From NCBI GenBank assembly GCA_020636325.1, contig JACJYC010000002.1, positions 558,001 to 622,000 on the forward strand: a stretch of DNA of 64,000 nt. The letters run 5' to 3'. The notes below the pieces were generated by a model. The model ran no database searches. It was not told where the DNA came from and saw nothing but the letters and a program-made list of their open reading frames with translations. The stretch is from Lewinellaceae bacterium. Lineage in GTDB: Bacteria > Bacteroidota > Bacteroidia > Chitinophagales > Saprospiraceae. The position numbers and the translations under genes were made by a program. Below are positions 33,741 through 42,777 of this stretch, piece after piece (position 1 is the first letter of the stretch; each line of letters begins with the position of its first letter).

Positions 33741-34520
33741 ATGGCGGCAAACGTTAAAGCGAAAGAAGAAACATTCAAAAAAGTGAAGACCATTCTGGTC
33801 TCTCAACCCAAACCAGAGCGCTCCCCTTACTATGAACTAGAGAAGAGATATGGCCTCACCATTGACTGGCGGCCGTTTATCCATGTCGAGGGTGTGCCTG
33901 CAAAGGAATTCCGCAAGCAACGTATCCGTCCTGACGAGTTTTCTGTAATCATCCTCACCAGCAAAAACTCCGTCGACCATTTTTTCAGGATCTGCGAAGA
34001 AATGCGGATCAAAATGTCGCAGGAGACCAAGTATTTTTGCCTGACGGAAGCCATTGCCAATTACCTCCAAAAGTTCATCGTCTACCGCAAACGCAAGGTT
34101 TTTGCAGGTAAGCGCGTGATCCAGGATCTGACCAGCGCACTCAAGAAGCATAAGAATGAAAAATTCCTGCTCCCTTGCTCCAACCTCGGAGCAAAGGATG
34201 TTTCCCAATACCTCGACGAACTCGGGCTAGACTGGCAGGACTCCCTCATGTACGAAACCGTCAGCAGCGATCTTTCCGACCTCAGCGACGTAACCTACGA
34301 CGTGCTGGTTTTCTTTAGTCCGCTGGGCATCAAATCCCTTTATGATAATTTTCCGGATTTTAAACAAAATGAAACCCGGATCGCCGTTTTTGGCAACAGC
34401 ACCAGCAAAGCCGTTGAAGACCGCGGCCTTACGGTAAACATCAAAGCGCCGGCGCCGGAAGCGCCGTCAATGACCATGGCGCTTGAACTCTATCTGCAAA
34501 AATCGAATTCAGAAGACTGA
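33741..34520 (+). CDS. hemD: uroporphyrinogen-III synthase
   Basis: 259 residues with the two-lobed HemD fold: VKTILVSQPKPERSPYYELEKRYGL at the N-terminus, VIILTSKNSVDHFF near 70, FLLPCSNLGAKDV and DVLVFFSPLGIKSL in the second half. It closes hydroxymethylbilane to uroporphyrinogen III in heme synthesis. HemD is poorly conserved, but the paired TSKNSV and FSPLGI motifs and the DUF4271 neighbour make the call firm. A terminator follows at 34543. Confidence 0.9.
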   Translation: MAANVKAKEETFKKVKTILVSQPKPERSPYYELEKRYGLTIDWRPFIHVEGVPAKEFRKQRIRPDEFSVIILTSKNSVDHFFRICEEMRIKMSQETKYFCLTEAIANYLQKFIVYRKRKVFAGKRVIQDLTSALKKHKNEKFLLPCSNLGAKDVSQYLDELGLDWQDSLMYETVSSDLSDLSDVTYDVLVFFSPLGIKSLYDNFPDFKQNETRIAVFGNSTSKAVEDRGLTVNIKAPAPEAPSMTMALELYLQKSNSED

Positions 34521-34542
34521 TATATTTTCATTTCGCACGTAT

Positions 34543-34587
34543 AAAACCCGACGCTGTACCTGTTTTCCCCGGCGCCGGGTTTTTTAT
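34543..34587 (+). terminator. rho-independent terminator of hemD
   Basis: Near-perfect 12-bp stem (34543-34554 with 34572-34583, one mismatch, arm AAAACCCGACGC) followed by a T-rich run. Confidence 0.8.
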
Positions 34588-34803
34588 TTTAGTTAAAGTT
34601 CCCGTTTACCCGCTTTTTAACCCTGTATTCTGCGACAAAAGCCGCATTTTTTGCCTTAAGCCTATTGACACCTCTTTATTTTTCTCTTATCTTCGGTGTT
34701 TGTTCTGTAAACCCGATGAATCATTTTGCCAGCTTTGCGCGTTATTGTTAACTAGGCCTCAACGCCTTGTTTTGTTTGAGCTTGCTTAATCCATACTATT
34801 ATT

Positions 34804-37800
34804 ATGAGTGGTGCGAATAATTACCGACTGTTGATTGAGAAACTGGACCAGTTTATCCGCAAATACTATGTCAATCAGGTCATCAGGGGTGCGCTTTACA
34901 GCATTGCGGTGATTCTCGTTTTCTTCCTCGGGATAACTTTCCTTGAAAATGAGTTTTACTTCAATACAGGTGTCCGGAAAGTCATGTTCTTTTCTTTCCT
35001 GGGCATCAGCGCCCTGTCCCTCTACGGCTGGGTCCTGCGGCCCTTGTTTCACTACTTCCACCTGGGCAAGATCATCTCCCACGAGCAGGCCGCCCAAATC
35101 ATCGGTAATCACTTTGCCGATGTAAAGGACAAATTGCTCAACATACTCCAGCTCAAGCAACAAGCCGATGCCCAGGATCAAAGGGATCTTATCCTCGCCA
35201 GTATCGACCAGAAATCCGAGGAAATCAAACTGGTTCCCTTCAAATCGGCCATCAACCTCGGTCAGAATAAGAAATATCTTCGCTATGCGCTGCCGCCGCT
35301 CCTATTGCTCCTCGTCCTGCTCTTTGCCGCTCCGACGATGATCAAGGACAGCGCTTCCCGCCTGCTGCACAACGGCCGGGAATATGAAAAACCGGCGCCG
35401 TTCCATTTCAACGTCAATGCCGATGCTTTGCAGGTCGTTCAGTTCGAAGACTATCTTTTATCTGTTGAAGTGGACGGCAACCAGCTGCCCAACGATGCTT
35501 TCATTGAAATTGAAGGCTACCAATACCGCCTGACCAAAGACGCCCCCAACCGGTTCAGCTACCGGTTCAACAACGTGCAGAAAGAAACGGAATTCCACCT
35601 CTATTCCAGCGGCGTTTCTTCCAGGGAGTACAACCTCGAAGTCCTTCGCAGGCCAAATCTCGCCGGGTTTGAGGTCAAACTCGACTACCCGTCCTATACC
35701 CTGCGCAAAGACGAAACGCTTAACAGCATCGGCGACCTTGTAGTACCCGTCGGTACCAATATTGACTGGATTTTCAACTCAGAAAATACAGACGCCATCA
35801 ACCTGTTCTTTTCAAAAAACGGAAAGTCAGAATCCGCCAACCGCTTCAGCGATGACCTGTTCACCTTCAAGAAGCGGGCAATGGAGGATGAAGCGTACAA
35901 ACTCTACATCTCCAATAAGGCGCTGCCCAATGCCGATTCCATCAGCTATACGCTTTCTATTATCCCCGACCTTTATCCGACTATAAAGGCTGAAAAATTT
36001 GTGGACAGCACCGACAGGAAACTCCTGTTTTTTGTTGGTGACGCCTCCGATGATTACGGCTTGCTGAGCTTATCCTTCAATTACCGGGTCAGGCCCAGTG
36101 AAGGCGAAGAAGGCGAACTCCACAGCGTAAAAATGCCGAAACCCGACGGAAAGGAAATCCGCTATGACTACACGTTCAATATGGCTGACCTGGAACTCAA
36201 ACCAGGCGACCAGGTAACCTACTATTTTGAAGTATTTGACAACGACGGCGTCAACGGCAGCAAATCCGCCAAGACAAACCCCTTCCTGTTTGCAATGCCC
36301 ACGGTAGAAGAATTTGAAGCCATGGCCGACCAAAACAGCGAACAGATCAAAAAAAACCTGAGCGACGCTATGGAGGAATCGCGCAAGATCCAGGAGGAGA
36401 TGAAGAAAATGCGCGAAAAATTGCTCCAGGAACGCGATCTGGATTGGCAAAGCAAAAAAGACCTGGAGAAAATGCTGGATCGCCAGAAAGAACTCCAAAA
36501 ACAGATCGATCAGGCCAAACAGGATTTTCAGGAAAACCTTCAGAACCAGCAGGAATACTCCGAGACGGATCAAAAAATAATGGAAAAACAACAGCAGCTC
36601 CAACAGCTTTTTGACGAGGTCATGAGCGATCAAATGAAGGAGCTGATGCAACAGATAGAAGACATGCTCCAGGAGTTGGAAAAAGACAATGCCCTGGAAA
36701 TGATGGAAGATGTCCAGTTTAATGATGAAGAAGTGGAAAAAGAACTGGACCGCCTGCTCGAACTCTACAAAAACCTGGAGCTGGAAAAAGAAATGCAGGA
36801 AACGCTGGACAAACTTCAGGAACTGGCTGAAGAACAGGAAAAACTCAGCGATCAAACAGAAAACAAGGACCTTTCACAGGAAGAACTCGATAAAAAACAG
36901 GAAGAACTGAACGAGAAGTTCGAAGACGTTCAGGAAAAAATGGAGGATATCCAGGAGAAAAACCAGGACCTTGAGTCGCCTAAGGATATCGATGATTTCA
37001 AGCAGGAAATGCAGGACATCCAGCAGGATATGGAAAAAAGTCAGGAGCAGATCCAGCAAAATCAGAACAGCAAAGCCTCCAAATCCCAGAAAAACGCGGC
37101 AAAGAACATGAAAAGCATGGCCATGTCCATGGCGATGCAAATGCAGTCGCAGGAAATGGAGCAAATGCAGGAAGACATGCAGTCCCTGCGGCAATTGCTG
37201 GAAAACCTGGTCGGCCTTTCTTTCGATCAGGAAGACCTGATCGCATCCTTCGACGATGTAGAAGTCAGTACGCCCAAATACGTTGAACTTGTTCAGCAGC
37301 AATTCAAATTGGAAGATGATTTCAGGCTCGTCCAGGATACCTTGCAGGCGCTGAGCAAACGCGTTTATCAGATCGAATCTTTCGTTACGGAGAAAGTAAC
37401 CGAAATAAAAAGTAACATGCGGACGACCCTTGAAGACCTCGAAGATCGCCGCAAATCTCAGGCTGCCGACAACCAGCAGCTCATCATGAAAAACGTAAAC
37501 GACCTGGCACTCATGCTCAGTGAGGTCATGAACCAGATGCAACAGCAAATGTCCGGTATGATGTCCGGCCAGCAGATGTGTACCAACCCCGGCGGGCAGG
37601 GCAAAAACGGCAATGTGCCCAAAGACAAGATGAGCCAGGGTCAGGAACAGCTTAACCAGCAGATGCAGCAAATGAGGGACGCGCTCAAAAAGGGCGGGAA
37701 AGGCTCCAGCGAGGAATTTGCCAAAATGGCGGCCAAACAATCCGCGCTCCGCAATGCACTGCGCGAAAAGCAAAAGGAAATGCAGCAAAAAGGCCAGGGC

Positions 37801-38133
37801 GACAAATCCCTCCAGGACCTGATCGATAAAATGGATCAAACCGAAACCGAACTGGTCAACAAACAATTGACCAATGAAATGATGGAGCGCCAGGCCGAAA
37901 TTCTGACCCGTTTGCTGGAACACGAAAAAGCCGAACGGGAACGGGAATACGACAACAAGCGAAAAGCGGAAGCCGCTTCTCAGAAAGAGCGGAAAATGCC
38001 GCCGTCGCTCGAAGAATACCTCAAAAAACGCGAATCCGAAATTGAGATGTACCGCTCCGTTTCTCCGTCGCTCAAACCCTATTACAAATCCTTGGTCGAC
38101 GAGTACTTCAAAACCCTTAAATCAGCCCAGTAA
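34804..38133 (+). CDS. DUF4175 family membrane protein with long coiled coil
   Basis: 1109 residues. Two or three transmembrane helices lie in the first 190 residues (about 28-50, 57-78, 160-182), a beta-rich extracytoplasmic region spans about 195-500, and a very long Gln/Glu/Lys/Met-rich coiled coil covers about 510-1080. DUF4175 proteins are widespread in Bacteroidota and alphaproteobacteria, of unknown function. Size and architecture suggest a structural or tethering role across the envelope. An antisense frame of 349 codons is an artefact of the biased codons. Hairpin downstream at 38140. Confidence 0.88.
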   Translation: MSGANNYRLLIEKLDQFIRKYYVNQVIRGALYSIAVILVFFLGITFLENEFYFNTGVRKVMFFSFLGISALSLYGWVLRPLFHYFHLGKIISHEQAAQIIGNHFADVKDKLLNILQLKQQADAQDQRDLILASIDQKSEEIKLVPFKSAINLGQNKKYLRYALPPLLLLLVLLFAAPTMIKDSASRLLHNGREYEKPAPFHFNVNADALQVVQFEDYLLSVEVDGNQLPNDAFIEIEGYQYRLTKDAPNRFSYRFNNVQKETEFHLYSSGVSSREYNLEVLRRPNLAGFEVKLDYPSYTLRKDETLNSIGDLVVPVGTNIDWIFNSENTDAINLFFSKNGKSESANRFSDDLFTFKKRAMEDEAYKLYISNKALPNADSISYTLSIIPDLYPTIKAEKFVDSTDRKLLFFVGDASDDYGLLSLSFNYRVRPSEGEEGELHSVKMPKPDGKEIRYDYTFNMADLELKPGDQVTYYFEVFDNDGVNGSKSAKTNPFLFAMPTVEEFEAMADQNSEQIKKNLSDAMEESRKIQEEMKKMREKLLQERDLDWQSKKDLEKMLDRQKELQKQIDQAKQDFQENLQNQQEYSETDQKIMEKQQQLQQLFDEVMSDQMKELMQQIEDMLQELEKDNALEMMEDVQFNDEEVEKELDRLLELYKNLELEKEMQETLDKLQELAEEQEKLSDQTENKDLSQEELDKKQEELNEKFEDVQEKMEDIQEKNQDLESPKDIDDFKQEMQDIQQDMEKSQEQIQQNQNSKASKSQKNAAKNMKSMAMSMAMQMQSQEMEQMQEDMQSLRQLLENLVGLSFDQEDLIASFDDVEVSTPKYVELVQQQFKLEDDFRLVQDTLQALSKRVYQIESFVTEKVTEIKSNMRTTLEDLEDRRKSQAADNQQLIMKNVNDLALMLSEVMNQMQQQMSGMMSGQQMCTNPGGQGKNGNVPKDKMSQGQEQLNQQMQQMRDALKKGGKGSSEEFAKMAAKQSALRNALREKQKEMQQKGQGDKSLQDLIDKMDQTETELVNKQLTNEMMERQAEILTRLLEHEKAEREREYDNKRKAEAASQKERKMPPSLEEYLKKRESEIEMYRSVSPSLKPYYKSLVDEYFKTLKSAQ

Positions 38134-38139
38134 ATGAGC

Positions 38140-38183
38140 GCCAGAGGGTCGGTTTTTCAGCCTTTTTAAGCCGACCCTCTGGC
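38140..38183 (+). terminator. hairpin after the DUF4175 gene
   Basis: Perfect 13-bp inverted repeat (38140-38152 with 38171-38183, arm GCCAGAGGGTCGG), loop 18 bases holding two T runs; no T tract after the stem. Confidence 0.6.
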
Positions 38184-38301
38184 ACAATATCCCCTTGAAA
38201 CCCTACCCCTTTAGTGTGACTAATATCCAGATTTTGCGTCCAAATACAGATTTTATTAAGCAATACGGCGCCTGCCTATTGCATCATTTTGAAAAAAAGC
38301 T

Positions 38302-38309
38302 TATTTTTG
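38302..38309 (+). promoter_or_regulatory. -7 box TATTTTTG of the anti-sigma/ybeY operon
   Basis: Exact TAnnTTTG 13 bp before the ATG at 38323, implying a very short leader; AAGG at 38311-38314 could serve as ribosome-binding site. Confidence 0.5.
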
Positions 38310-38322
38310 TAAGGTTTTGCAA

Positions 38323-38727
38323 ATGAGCGCTAAATCGACTATGTTGAGACTTACTTCCAACCCACGCAATATCTCACAATTAGAGCCCTTTGTAAAGAGG
38401 GCCGTCGAAAAGTACAAGTTGAGCCCGGATCAATACGGGAATATCCTCATAAGCGTTACCGAAGCTGTCAATAATGCTATTATACACGGCAACCGGAACG
38501 ACGAGTCCAAGTCTGTCCGCATCAGCATGAAAAAAAATGATGCCTCCCTCGCCATTCGGGTATCCGACGAAGGCCGCGGGTTTGACTTCCAAAGCATTCC
38601 CGATCCAACCACGCCGGACAATATCTGCAAATGCGGCGGCCGTGGCGTTTTTCTTATGCAACAACTTTCCGACCGGATCAAATTCGACAACAACGGCAGT
38701 ACGGTAGAAATGCTCTTTATGCTATGA
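38323..38727 (+). CDS. GHKL ATPase of the RsbW anti-sigma type
   Basis: 134 residues from the ATG at 38323 (a TTG two codons earlier is less likely). Bergerat ATP-binding motifs: N box EAVNNAIIHGN (about 48-58), G1 DEGRGFD (about 84-90) and G2 GRGVFLM (about 108-114). This is the serine kinase/anti-sigma domain of RsbW and SpoIIAB; no sigma factor or anti-anti-sigma gene is nearby, so the partner is unknown. The stop overlaps the ybeY start (ATGA), so translation is coupled. A CKCGG sequence near G2 is an unusual pair of Cys. Confidence 0.88.
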   Translation: MSAKSTMLRLTSNPRNISQLEPFVKRAVEKYKLSPDQYGNILISVTEAVNNAIIHGNRNDESKSVRISMKKNDASLAIRVSDEGRGFDFQSIPDPTTPDNICKCGGRGVFLMQQLSDRIKFDNNGSTVEMLFML

Positions 38728-39209
38728 CGCCGGCCGGGCCGGACTTCTTCCCGAATCCCGATGCAGCCGGTCAGGAAGAACCCATCACCTTTTTTTCCGA
38801 AGATATTGACTTCGAACTCTCTAATGCTCCGGCTATCTCAAACTGGATCTCATCTGTCATTTCCGCTGAAAACAGCGAGCTGGATTTCCTGAACTTTATC
38901 TTTTGCAGCGACAATCATCTCCACCAGATCAATGTAACGTACCTCGATCATGACGATCTTACCGATGTGATCACGTTTCCCTATGCAGCCCCTCCTCGCA
39001 TTCAGGGGGATATCTTCATCAGTATCGACAGGGTCCGGGAAAATGCCGGCCTGTTCAATGCCGCTTTCGAGCAGGAACTCCGGCGGGTTATGATCCACGG
39101 CGTGCTGCACCTGTGCGGGTACAAGGATAAAACGCCGGAAGAAAGCACGCTGATGCGCCAAAAGGAGGAAGAATCCCTGAACAGGCTTACTTCCTTTATA
39201 CTTACCTAG
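38724..39209 (+). CDS. ybeY: rRNA maturation endoribonuclease YbeY
   Basis: 161 residues from the ATG that overlaps the previous stop. The YbeY metal motif, normally HGxLHLxGYDH, reads HGVLHLCGYKD at 125-135: the first two His (125, 129) are kept, but the third ligand is Asp135. My recollection is that this Asp is usual in Bacteroidota. YbeY acts in 16S rRNA 3' maturation and ribosome quality control. In Bacteroidota it often follows an RsbW-type gene, as here. Confidence 0.9.
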   Translation: MTPAGPDFFPNPDAAGQEEPITFFSEDIDFELSNAPAISNWISSVISAENSELDFLNFIFCSDNHLHQINVTYLDHDDLTDVITFPYAAPPRIQGDIFISIDRVRENAGLFNAAFEQELRRVMIHGVLHLCGYKDKTPEESTLMRQKEEESLNRLTSFILT

Positions 39210-39262
39210 TTCTCAGGAAGCTATATTTTTTGTTTTCTGTTTTTTAACCTGATCAAATACAG

Positions 39263-39270
39263 TACCTTTG
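39263..39270 (+). promoter_or_regulatory. -7 box TACCTTTG of the thrABC operon
   Basis: Exact TAnnTTTG, 83 bp before thrA. No threonine/isoleucine-rich leader peptide or attenuator was found in 39210-39353. Confidence 0.55.
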
Positions 39271-39353
39271 CCCGTCCGTGAAGCAGCAGATTCCTGCAGC
39301 CGGAGTGCCTAACCAAATCGCCAATTCAGTTTTCACCTATTTTCGGTAAGGGT

Positions 39354-41810
39354 ATGAAAGTATTAAAATTCGGCGGATCGTCCGTTGGCAAACCTGAACG
39401 TATCCGGGGGATCGGAGATATCCTCAAAAATTATTACAGCAGGGGTGAACAATTCACCGTCGTTTTTTCCGCATTCAGCGGGGTAACCGATTCGCTGATC
39501 TCCATGAGCCAACGGGCTGCCGATGGAGATGAAAGCTATCACGACCTCGTGACGGATTTCAGCAACCGGCACTTCGAAGCGGCCAAGAACCTCCTGACCG
39601 GCGATGCGCTCAAGGCGGTCCTCCCCGAACTGGAGAACAATCATGAGGTGCTCAGCAATCTTCTTTACGGAATTTTCCTGGTTCGGGAAGCGTCGGCCAG
39701 AACCCTGGATTATGTGCTGAGCTTCGGAGAGAGAAATTCCTCCTTTATCATAGCGCATTACCTGCGCCAAATCGGGATCAATGCCGCTTACCTGGATGCC
39801 CGGAAAATCATCAAAACCGATAAATCTTTTGGCTCGGCCAAGGTTGATTTCGAGCTGACCAACAAGAATATCCAGAAGTATTATGCCGAGAATCCAGGTG
39901 TCCAGGTGGTTACCGGCTTTATTGCCAGTGCCAAAGGCGGACTGACCACTACGTTGGGTCGCGGAGGATCCGATTACACGGCTGCTATTCTGGCAGCCGG
40001 CTTGAACGCCGTTTCGATCGAAATCTGGACCGATGTCGACGGCGTGCTCACAGCCGATCCCCGAAAGGTAAAAAAGGCATTCACCATTCCCACCATGACC
40101 TATGCCGAGGCCATGGAAATGTCGCACTTCGGCGCCAAGGTGATCTATCCGCCTACCCTTCAGCCGGCGCTGAAACAGGAGATTCCGCTCTACATCAAAA
40201 ATACCTTCAATCCTGACTTTCCCGGTACCTTGGTGTCCAGACAAGCTGATCCGAAGGGGCCTGCTGTAAAAGGCATATCGTCTATTGAGTCCGTTGCCTT
40301 GCTGACCTTATCCGGCGGCGGATTATTCGGGGTGCCGGGTATAGCCGGCCGGCTGTTCAGCTCTTTGGCGCAGGCGGGTATCAATATTATCCTCATCACC
40401 CAGGGGTCTTCGGAGTATTCCATCAGTTTTGCCATCCAACCCTCGATGGCGACTAAGGCCCGTAAACGGATCGAGAAGGAATTTGAGTTTGAAATGCAAT
40501 CCGGGATCGTAGATCCGGTAAGAGAAGAACTGGATCTGTCGGTCGTAGCCATCATCGGAGAAAATATGCGCTACCAGCCGGGGATCTCCGGCAGATTGTT
40601 TCAGGCGCTGGGCAAAAACGGTGTCAATGCCGTTGCCATCGCCCAGGGGTCATCCGAGCTTAACATTTCCGTTGTTGTCAACAAACAGAATGAAGCCAAA
40701 GCCCTGAACGCCCTCCATGAAGCCTTTTTCTTGTCAGATACGCAAGAGCTGCATTTATTCATGGTTGGGGTAGGCTTGATCGGCAGCACCTTGATCAAGC
40801 AGATTCGCGAAAATGCCGCCTTTTTGAAGGAAAGCAGAACGCAGGAAATCAAGATCGTCGGATTGGCCAATACCCGCAAAATGACCTTCGACGAGAACGG
40901 ACTGGATCTTGCCGACTGGAAAGGACAGCTGGATCTTGCGGAATTGCCGACCAACATCAATGCCTTTATCGACAAGATGAAGTCTTATAACCTGTCCAAT
41001 ACCATTTTTATTGATAACACCGCCGATGAAAAGGTAGCGGCGTATTACGAAAACATTCTGGACTCCAGCATTTCCATCTCTACGCCCAATAAAATGGGGA
41101 CGTCGGGTTCTTACATGCAATACCTCCGGCTCAAGAAAATTGCCGAAAAAAGAGGCGTGCTCTTTAAATATGAAACCAATGTAGGCGCCGGCCTTCCTAT
41201 AATTTCAACGCTTTACAACCTGATCATCAGCGGTGACCGGATTCTGAAGATTGAAGGCGTGCTTTCCGGATCCTTGTCCTTCATCTTTAATTCTTTTAAT
41301 GAAGGCATTCGCTTCAGCGATATCGTGACCGAAGCCAAGAACAGGGGATATACGGAACCGGACCCGCGTGTCGACCTCAGCGGTGCAGACATCAAACGCA
41401 AGATCCTGATTTTGGCCCGTGAAACCGGTTTGGCCATGGAGTCTGACGATGTAGTGCTGCACAATATGCTTCCCGAGGCTTGCCTGAACGCACCGGATGT
41501 TGCGTCCTTCTTTGAAGAGCTGGTAAATGCGGATCCATACTTCGAAAACCTCCGGGCGGAAGCCGCCGCCGAGGGTAAGGTTCTGCGCATGGTCGCCAAA
41601 CTCGACGGCGACAAAGCATCCATCGGCCTTGAAGCGGTAAGCCCTGATCATCCCTTTTATATGCTGAGCGGCAGCGACAATATGGTGGTTTTCACAACCG
41701 ACCGGTACAAGGACCGTCCCCTTGTGGTCCGCGGGCCCGGGGCGGGTGCGGAAGTTACGGCCGCCGGTGTTTTTGCTGAGATCATTCAAATCGGCGAATA
41801 TCTGTCATAA
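39354..41810 (+). CDS. thrA: bifunctional aspartate kinase/homoserine dehydrogenase
   Basis: 818 residues. Aspartate kinase (about 1-290, KFGGSSVGKPERI), two ACT domains (about 305-455; LTLSGGGLFGVPGIAGRLF and VAIIGENMRYQPGISGRLF) and homoserine dehydrogenase (about 465-818, LFMVGVGLIGSTLIKQI NAD site). The fusion catalyses the first and third steps of threonine synthesis. ACT domains in the middle predict feedback inhibition by threonine. It heads thrA-thrB-thrC; the intermediate step enzyme Asd is encoded at 48.8 kb. Confidence 0.97.
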   Translation: MKVLKFGGSSVGKPERIRGIGDILKNYYSRGEQFTVVFSAFSGVTDSLISMSQRAADGDESYHDLVTDFSNRHFEAAKNLLTGDALKAVLPELENNHEVLSNLLYGIFLVREASARTLDYVLSFGERNSSFIIAHYLRQIGINAAYLDARKIIKTDKSFGSAKVDFELTNKNIQKYYAENPGVQVVTGFIASAKGGLTTTLGRGGSDYTAAILAAGLNAVSIEIWTDVDGVLTADPRKVKKAFTIPTMTYAEAMEMSHFGAKVIYPPTLQPALKQEIPLYIKNTFNPDFPGTLVSRQADPKGPAVKGISSIESVALLTLSGGGLFGVPGIAGRLFSSLAQAGINIILITQGSSEYSISFAIQPSMATKARKRIEKEFEFEMQSGIVDPVREELDLSVVAIIGENMRYQPGISGRLFQALGKNGVNAVAIAQGSSELNISVVVNKQNEAKALNALHEAFFLSDTQELHLFMVGVGLIGSTLIKQIRENAAFLKESRTQEIKIVGLANTRKMTFDENGLDLADWKGQLDLAELPTNINAFIDKMKSYNLSNTIFIDNTADEKVAAYYENILDSSISISTPNKMGTSGSYMQYLRLKKIAEKRGVLFKYETNVGAGLPIISTLYNLIISGDRILKIEGVLSGSLSFIFNSFNEGIRFSDIVTEAKNRGYTEPDPRVDLSGADIKRKILILARETGLAMESDDVVLHNMLPEACLNAPDVASFFEELVNADPYFENLRAEAAAEGKVLRMVAKLDGDKASIGLEAVSPDHPFYMLSGSDNMVVFTTDRYKDRPLVVRGPGAGAEVTAAGVFAEIIQIGEYLS

Positions 41811-41839
41811 TATTTTTTTTGTAAATATATTGTTATAAA

Positions 41840-42772
41840 ATGAATCCAGGGATCAAGGTTTTCGCTCCCGCATCTGTAGCCAATGTAGCGGCCGGTTTCG
41901 ATATCCTGGGCTTTGCTCTGGAGCGGCCGGGGGATGAAATTATTGTTCGCCTTTCCGAAACTCCCGGTTTTAGGATCACCCAGATAACCGGAGCAAAAGG
42001 GAAGTTACCCATGGAGCCGGAAAAGAACACGGCCGGTTTTGCCGCACTAAAGCTGTTGGAATACCTTGGAGAAACGGGGCGCGGCATTGAAATGGAAATC
42101 CATAAAAAAATGCCGTTCGGCAGCGGACTGGGGTCCAGCGCAGCCAGTGCGGCCGGCGCGGTTGTGGCCGTAAATGAGTTGCTGGGCCGGCCGCTGGAAA
42201 AAAGAGCTTTATTGCCTTTTGCCGTATTGGGCGAACAGATTGCCGACGGCGCTTATCACGCGGATAATGTCGCCCCGTCCTTAATCGGCGGAATGGTTCT
42301 GATCAGAAGCAACAAGGACCTTGATGTACACCGGCTTCCTGTTCCAAAAGGTCTTTATGCTGCGGTGGTTCATCCCCAGGTTGAAATACTGACCAAAGAT
42401 GCCCGGAACGTCCTGAGTGACACTGTCAGCCTCCAGCAATGCATCGAACAGAACGGCAATCTTGGCGGGCTGATTGTCGGGTTGTACAACAGCGACCTCG
42501 AGTTGATCGGCAGGTCGTTGAATGATGTTATCATTGAACCCCAACGAGCCCGATTGATCCCTCATTTTTATGAAGTGAAAGCTGCTGCACTGGATGCAGG
42601 TGCGTTGGGGTGCAGCATATCCGGGGCAGGTCCTTCAATATTTGCACTATGCGCCAACAGCCTGGTTGCGGAAACGGCGGGTAAGGCGATGAGCAAAGTC
42701 TTTACGGAGGCCAAAATCGGAAATCAGGTTTTTATTTCTGCCATAAACCAGGAAGGCGCTACAAAATGCTAA
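41840..42772 (+). CDS. thrB: homoserine kinase
   Basis: 310 residues of the GHMP kinase family; ATP loop PFGSGLGSSAASAAG near 94-108, N-terminal VFAPASVANVAAGFDILGFAL and C-terminal SISGAGPSIFAL. It phosphorylates homoserine with ATP. 29 bp after thrA; the following thrC frame overlaps its end by 7 bp if the first thrC ATG is used. Confidence 0.96.
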   Translation: MNPGIKVFAPASVANVAAGFDILGFALERPGDEIIVRLSETPGFRITQITGAKGKLPMEPEKNTAGFAALKLLEYLGETGRGIEMEIHKKMPFGSGLGSSAASAAGAVVAVNELLGRPLEKRALLPFAVLGEQIADGAYHADNVAPSLIGGMVLIRSNKDLDVHRLPVPKGLYAAVVHPQVEILTKDARNVLSDTVSLQQCIEQNGNLGGLIVGLYNSDLELIGRSLNDVIIEPQRARLIPHFYEVKAAALDAGALGCSISGAGPSIFALCANSLVAETAGKAMSKVFTEAKIGNQVFISAINQEGATKC

Positions 42773-42777
42773 GCACT

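Noticed and set aside
36070..37923. Two long minus-strand frames (261 and 349 codons)
   Set aside because: Antisense to the DUF4175 coiled coil; Leu/Phe-rich sequence reflects reversed Glu/Lys/Gln codons.
39210..39353. Threonine attenuator upstream of thrA
   Set aside because: No leader peptide rich in Thr or Ile and no competing hairpins were found.
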